Shown here one piece after another: positions 60,617 to 64,000 of a DNA stretch of 64,000 nucleotides; within the stretch, counting starts at the first letter, position 1; each line of letters starts with the position of its first letter. The notes under the pieces are model-generated. The model did no database searches, was not told the DNA's origin, and saw nothing but the letters and a program-made list of their open reading frames with translations. Position numbers and translations under genes: made by a program. The stretch is from positions 254,081 through 318,080 of the forward strand of contig CAJUAF010000002.1 in NCBI GenBank assembly GCA_910584365.1, read 5' to 3'. The stretch is from an uncultured Muribaculaceae bacterium. GTDB taxonomy: Bacteria > Bacteroidota > Bacteroidia > Bacteroidales > Muribaculaceae.

Positions 60617-62047
60617 TTATCTCTCTACCAAGATGTTTTCTTCCGGCAGCTCTTCCCGCAGTACATTCAGTTGCTTATCAACCCGGTATCGGGGCTGATT
60701 GAAGGCGGCGCAGAGAAGCATGAAAAGGTCGCGGATTTCGAGCATTGAATAGTGTTCAACTGCGCTACTGCCTACTTCATGGAGTCCGGTGGCATACATA
60801 TTTACCTGCGCTTTGTTGGCGATGTCTATATGGGTCTTGCGGCAGAGCTTGCTACTGCCTACGGAATGCAGAGGCACACGGTTCATCGTGCCTGTTGCCT
60901 CATCATACTGGTTAACCAGTCGGTCAATCTTACAATGCTCAAGCAGTTTCTTAATCTTGGCGTTGTATCCGCTTTTGCCGGATGCATATTTGAGAACGCC
61001 AAATTTGAAACCGGAGCGTTTGACGATTTCCAACGCAAACAGCATCAATGGCGTTTTCTTTTCCCGGCGGTCATTCTGCGTCTTCATGGTTTTCTTGGGG
61101 AGATATTGAACGTAAGGAATGCCGTCATCTGTAACAGCAACATTCGACATCGATAACTTCATGAAGTCTCCGATACGACAGCCGAGAGCGCACTGAAGAA
61201 GAAAAGCATCTTTGGTTTCCTTCAGACTGTCGGGCACATCTGCAGCCATTATCTGTTGGACTTCCTCATAACGGAGAAAGAAAGGATCGTCATACTGTTC
61301 TCTCAGTGCCTCGTTCCTCCTTTTCTTGGTGAGCCGCCGAAAAGGAGATTTCAGAATCTCGTCATTCTCTTCCAGCTCATTGAAAAAAGCCTGTAATGCC
61401 CGGAGTTTCGCCGATGCCGTGTTGATGCTCGCCTGCTTGGTCGGTATGGATATCTTTTGCAGGCTGCCATATATAGCCTTGTGCTTATCGACATACTTGT
61501 ATTCGTTGATAACGAACTCCCGGAATGCCAATATATCTTCCGGAGTGAACTGTTCCGGAGTATAGCGTGATTTCTTGAAGATGATAAGATAACGTGAAAG
61601 CTTATCCCATACTATCTTGTAAATCTTGGCTCTGCCCTCACTGACGGTGCCGTATGTTTTCAAGCCGTCAATGTATCGGTCGAAGCGTGCCAGCAGAGTT
61701 TCGGTTTCCTCGGTCTTGACAATATTGTATTTTTCCGGATTGAGAACCATATCAATTCTCGCTTCAAAATCGGTAGCATCAAATTCGGGACATTCCTCTT
61801 TCAGTTGCTTATAGGCTTCGTGCATAGCGTCAATCTCGCGTGTAATCGCAAGACGCAAGTCCTCGTTGTAGAGGCTGACGCGCGGTTTCAGCGAGCCATC
61901 CATGTCAAACTTCTTCAAGTCCGCCAAATCAGCCTCGATATTGCTCTTGTGAAAGAGCTGGACTTCCCGACCCTCCGTAAGCCGGAAGCGAAGTCTTATT
62001 TTACCGCTCGTTTTGGTCGTGCGGAGGTAGATGGTTATTCTTTCCAT
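60617..62047 (-). CDS. Tyrosine-type site-specific integrase
   Basis: 476 residues. An N-terminal arm-binding domain (1-90), a SAM-like core-binding domain (about 115-225) and a catalytic domain with the first Arg in CALGCRIGDF, a Lys in PKKTMK, KLCRKTH in place of the usual HxxR, and the final His/Tyr region (GLHEVGSSAVEHYS). Size and layout fit Bacteroidetes element integrases. It reads inward from attR, about 170 bases away, and integrates into tRNA-Gln. Excision is presumably helped by the HTH protein near attL. Confidence 0.9.
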   Translation of the reverse strand: MERITIYLRTTKTSGKIRLRFRLTEGREVQLFHKSNIEADLADLKKFDMDGSLKPRVSLYNEDLRLAITREIDAMHEAYKQLKEECPEFDATDFEARIDMVLNPEKYNIVKTEETETLLARFDRYIDGLKTYGTVSEGRAKIYKIVWDKLSRYLIIFKKSRYTPEQFTPEDILAFREFVINEYKYVDKHKAIYGSLQKISIPTKQASINTASAKLRALQAFFNELEENDEILKSPFRRLTKKRRNEALREQYDDPFFLRYEEVQQIMAADVPDSLKETKDAFLLQCALGCRIGDFMKLSMSNVAVTDDGIPYVQYLPKKTMKTQNDRREKKTPLMLFALEIVKRSGFKFGVLKYASGKSGYNAKIKKLLEHCKIDRLVNQYDEATGTMNRVPLHSVGSSKLCRKTHIDIANKAQVNMYATGLHEVGSSAVEHYSMLEIRDLFMLLCAAFNQPRYRVDKQLNVLREELPEENILVER

Positions 62048-62214
62048 AAGTGGTTGTGCATTTCAAAATACCGTTGTGCAAGTATAACGTTTTTGCACAA
62101 CCAAAAGTGCGTTGAATTAAATTCCTATGAATTTATTAACATTCAAAATCGTTCTAATACGCTGATTATCATTGGCAATCATATTCAAATTCATTTATAG
62201 CCATTCATAGTTCT
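62048..62214. other. Integrase upstream region with ATTCA-rich repeats
   Basis: A+T-rich spacer between the integrase start and attR, with several short related strings (ATGAATTTA, AAATTCATTTATAG, CATTCATAG) that could be arm-type sites or the integrase promoter. No gene. Confidence 0.4.
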
Positions 62215-62232
62215 GAATCCTTCCAAGGCAAC
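62215..62232 (+). repeat. attR core repeat
   Basis: GAATCCTTCCAAGGCAAC, differing from the tRNA copy at 50738-50755 by one base. It marks the right border of the element. Confidence 0.82.
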
Positions 62233-62238
62233 AAAGCG

Positions 62239-62280
62239 AAAATGCAGTCAACTAACAAACAGCTGACTGCATTTTCTTTT
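62239..62280 (+). terminator. Original tRNA-Gln terminator beyond attR
   Basis: A 12-bp stem (62239-62250 / 62264-62275, AAAATGCAGTCA / TGACTGCATTTT) followed by CTTTT. Related in sequence to the hairpin after attL. Confidence 0.65.
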
Positions 62281-62358
62281 GCTATATTTACCAATAGAAT
62301 TAGAAAATCCGCTGACCCATTATTTCTCTCGGTGGCGTATATTGTATGACGAGATTAT

Positions 62359-62802
62359 TTACTCTGCGGTATTTATCTTATCAAGAGGAACAGGATAGAT
62401 GACAGGAATGGTATAGGTCACCCTTTTAGGTATCCCCAGCTGTTTTCCTGGCTCAAATTTTCCTAATTTTTTGATGGCTTCAATGGCGGCTTTCAGATAA
62501 TCGTCGGGGACAGCCCGGTTTCTTATCACCTTAATTGAATTAGAATCTATTTGACCGTCTTTTGCAATAATGAAATTGACGACGGCACGACCTTTGACAG
62601 AATCCTGTGTCACAAGAGAGGTGTCTAAAATAGCGGTATATAGGTCGCTCAACAAGCCTTTGTCGCCACCATGTAAATAATACGGCGGTAAATCAGGGTT
62701 TATAAACACCCGCTTGTTCACGCTGTCATTCACACAGCAATTCTGCGCTAACGCTATGCATGACTGAATAATAATCAAGGAAATTAAACATAACTTTTTC
62801 AT
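62359..62802 (-). CDS. TonB C-terminal-domain protein
   Basis: 147 residues from the ATG at 62802. A signal peptide ends at ALAQ. Residues about 50-145 form a TonB C-terminal-like domain (GRAVVNFIIAKDGQIDSNSIKVIRNRAVPDDYLKAAIEAIKKLGKFEPGKQLG). There is no membrane anchor beyond the signal and no proline-rich linker, so it is a secreted stand-alone domain rather than a full TonB. It lies just outside attR, in A+T-rich DNA. Confidence 0.8.
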   Translation of the reverse strand: MKKLCLISLIIIQSCIALAQNCCVNDSVNKRVFINPDLPPYYLHGGDKGLLSDLYTAILDTSLVTQDSVKGRAVVNFIIAKDGQIDSNSIKVIRNRAVPDDYLKAAIEAIKKLGKFEPGKQLGIPKRVTYTIPVIYPVPLDKINTAE

Positions 62803-62811
62803 ATAATACAA

Positions 62812-63137
62812 GGCTTCTTTTTTCCAAAATGTCGTGGATAGGTCGAAACCTTTCCGACAGCAAAGTTAGTAAGAATAAATGGATTTGGTCTTAAATTGAA
62901 GAAGAAAAAGCGAGCTTTGGATCCAACGAAAAGTTGGTGCCGAAGCCCGCTGTATGAATTAGCGATTGAAGCCTTATGGTCGAGACCTTAGGTTCGATTT
63001 ACGAAAGCACGGCGGCAGTGCCAGTTTCATCAATTTTCTCTTTTCTCATTTCTAACAAACTATTTACACTGTATGCTAATTATTGTATGTTGTAGGCGTA
63101 TTGTAATCGCCGTAATTTTGCAGACGATAATTAGCGT
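62812..63137. other. Intergenic region with strong hairpins and the C-protein operator
   Basis: No gene. It holds an 18-bp imperfect hairpin with a GAAAA loop (62910-62927 / 62933-62950), a second imperfect hairpin (about 62965-62998) and the promoter and operator of the small regulator gene. On the minus strand the first hairpin is followed by five T's, terminator-like. Confidence 0.55.
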
Positions 63138-63138
63138 A
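63072..63138 (+). promoter_or_regulatory. Promoter and inverted-repeat operator of the C-protein-like gene
   Basis: GTTG (63089-63092), 20 bases, TAATTTTG (63113-63120). Two 15-base half-sites, 63072-63086 and 63124-63138, are inverted relative to each other with two mismatches (core GCTAATTAT / ATAATTAGC) and flank the promoter, one overlapping the expected start. Likely autoregulation by the encoded HTH protein. Confidence 0.55.
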
Positions 63139-63353
63139 TGGAAACAGATATAACACTTCTTAAAAAATTTGGGCTTAAAGTCCAGCAAAGAAGAAAGGAA
63201 CTCGGTATATCTCAGGAAGAACTTGCGTATAGAGCCGGGGTTCATCGCACCTATATAGGCATGATTGAAAGAGCTGAGAGAAATATCACTCTTAGCAATA
63301 TTAAAAGATTGGCCGATGCATTAGGAGTAGAAGTAAAAGAACTTTTCGATTAA
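63138..63353 (+). CDS. XRE-family regulator, C-protein-like
   Basis: 71 residues, a single Cro/C1 HTH domain (GLKVQQRRKELGISQEELAYRAGVHRTYIGMIERAERNITL). Length and sequence are typical of controller (C) proteins of restriction-modification systems, which delay endonuclease expression until methylation is complete. It is followed after six bases by a putative endonuclease gene in the same direction, as expected. The ATG overlaps the right operator half-site. Confidence 0.8.
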   Translation: METDITLLKKFGLKVQQRRKELGISQEELAYRAGVHRTYIGMIERAERNITLSNIKRLADALGVEVKELFD

Positions 63354-63359
63354 AAGAAT

Positions 63360-63956
63360 ATGTTAACAATACAAGAAGCCGTAAATGAAATAAAAATATT
63401 GATTGAAGATGCCATTGTCAAAGGAGGGGTTGAGGGCAAAAATAATCTAATCCGCACTCAAATTCCAATATGTATGCTACACGATGCAGCAAAAGCGGCA
63501 TTTATAGCAAATGGCGTCAATCCCGACTTGGTTACACCTATCTATGGTGAGCATATAGGAGAACAAAAGTTAGCAGGATTCTTTAAGTGTAAAGATCAAG
63601 ACATCTGCTTCATGCCAAACAACTATCAAAAGAAAGAAGAAACTCTTAATTTTGACGGAATATTAAAGGGCAAAATAGACCCCTTGGGGCACGATTTAAC
63701 AGAACACATATTATCCGTAAATGTAAGGAGTCAATTAAGTAGCACAGCTAAGAATTTTGACACATTGTATGAAAGAACATTTGCGGAGGCATTGAATTTG
63801 CATCTTAGGTGTCCTAAGATGGTACTCGGAGAATTCTATATGATTCCTGTGTATGAATATGATGATGCATTAGCCAAAGACAATATTGTAGGATTCAAAA
63901 GGAATAAAAACATCTCCAAACATCTCGAAAAATACATATACTCCTTTAATCTATAA
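63360..63956 (+). CDS. Putative type II restriction endonuclease
   Basis: 198 residues, soluble. I cannot place it in a named endonuclease family. The conserved-looking stretch ILSVNVRSQLSSTAKNFDTLYERTFAEALNLH near residues 125-155 and the following EFYMIPVYEYDD resemble nuclease domains of type II enzymes, and the upstream controller gene supports this. A/T-rich with the same codon bias as the controller. The cognate methyltransferase is not in the window but may be the converging gene at the right edge. Confidence 0.5.
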   Translation: MLTIQEAVNEIKILIEDAIVKGGVEGKNNLIRTQIPICMLHDAAKAAFIANGVNPDLVTPIYGEHIGEQKLAGFFKCKDQDICFMPNNYQKKEETLNFDGILKGKIDPLGHDLTEHILSVNVRSQLSSTAKNFDTLYERTFAEALNLHLRCPKMVLGEFYMIPVYEYDDALAKDNIVGFKRNKNISKHLEKYIYSFNL

Positions 63957-64000
63957 AATCCCAGAATCAGGCGTAATATCAAGGCCGGCGGCTTCGACAA
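63951..64000 (-). CDS. 3' end of a converging gene, cut by the window
   Basis: On the minus strand a frame runs from the window edge to a TAG at 63951-63953, encoding the C-terminal residues VEAAGLDITPDSGIL. It overlaps the last codons of the endonuclease frame. Too short to identify; a methyltransferase would fit the context. Confidence 0.4.
   Translation of the reverse strand, partial: VEAAGLDITPDSGIL

Larger units (their letters stand above)
50738..62232. mobile_element. Integrative mobilizable element in tRNA-Gln
   Basis: About 11.5 kb between 18-bp att cores. It carries an excisionase-like HTH gene, a DUF3987 ATPase, a MobV relaxase with an oriT-like hairpin, cargo, and a tyrosine integrase beside attR. 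No type IV secretion or coupling-protein genes are present, so transfer would need a helper conjugative element. The left third is GC-balanced and the cargo A+T-rich, suggesting mixed origins. Confidence 0.82.

Noticed and set aside
50738..62232. Full conjugative element
   Set aside because: No type IV secretion, coupling protein or tra-like genes; only a MobV relaxase, so mobilizable at most.

Overview
The window looks like a chromosomal segment of a gut Bacteroidales bacterium, most likely Muribaculaceae-like. The basis is a GC content near 50% in the core, promoters of the Bacteroidetes type (TTTG, about 20 bases, TAnnTTTG), an RprX/RprY two-component pair, outer-membrane beta-barrel proteins of the Bacteroidetes kind, a C-terminal sorting-like tail on a large GH13 enzyme, and DUF4301 and DUF3667 proteins. 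The genus is an inference; no rRNA is present.

Layout. 1-12 kb: the 3' part of a PiT phosphate transporter, an outer-membrane pair facing a divergent histidine kinase/response regulator pair, a DUF3667 membrane protein, an orphan UmuC and a DUF4301 protein. 12-17.9 kb: an AT-rich island bounded by two perfect 46-bp direct repeats. It encodes TatC, TatA, a small modification protein, a SPASM-type partner, a radical SAM/SPASM maturase and two twin-arginine precursors made of uninterrupted CXXX repeats (32 and 14 Cys), plus a small secreted protein. A promoter and a roughly 300-nt structured leader lie upstream. 18-27 kb: yqgE, trxB, lolA-like and ftsK in one direction, then a Fur-family regulator, purA and purT. 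27-37 kb: rprX/rprY, two GH13 enzymes, a flavodoxin, mnmA, a DUF151 nuclease and a C_GCAxxG_C_C protein. 37-50 kb: DUF2284, a nucleoside-type MFS carrier, a P-loop kinase, DUF362, a PhoB/PhoR-like pair followed by a complete second PiT transporter, nrdD/nrdG, a small outer-membrane protein and proS.

50.7-62.2 kb: an 11.5-kb mobilizable element integrated in the 3' end of tRNA-Gln(CTG), bounded by an 18-bp core repeat with one mismatch. It has an excisionase-like HTH protein, a DUF3987 ATPase, a MobV relaxase, a tyrosine integrase at the far end, and cargo (outer-membrane barrel, lipoprotein, Crp-like regulator, probable toxin-antitoxin pair). There is no conjugation apparatus. A roughly 500-nt hairpin-rich non-coding stretch follows the tRNA. 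62.3-64 kb: a TonB-C-terminal protein and the start of a probable restriction-modification locus (C-protein-like regulator, putative endonuclease, and the end of a convergent gene).

Most unusual part. The 12-17.9 kb island reads as one system. A radical SAM enzyme and a cluster-less SPASM partner would modify Cys-repeat peptides in the cytoplasm. The peptides carry Tat signals, and the same operon supplies TatA and TatC, so the products are probably exported already folded or crosslinked. The maturation families have been named before; the dedicated Tat pair, the structured leader and the flanking repeats are what deserve testing.
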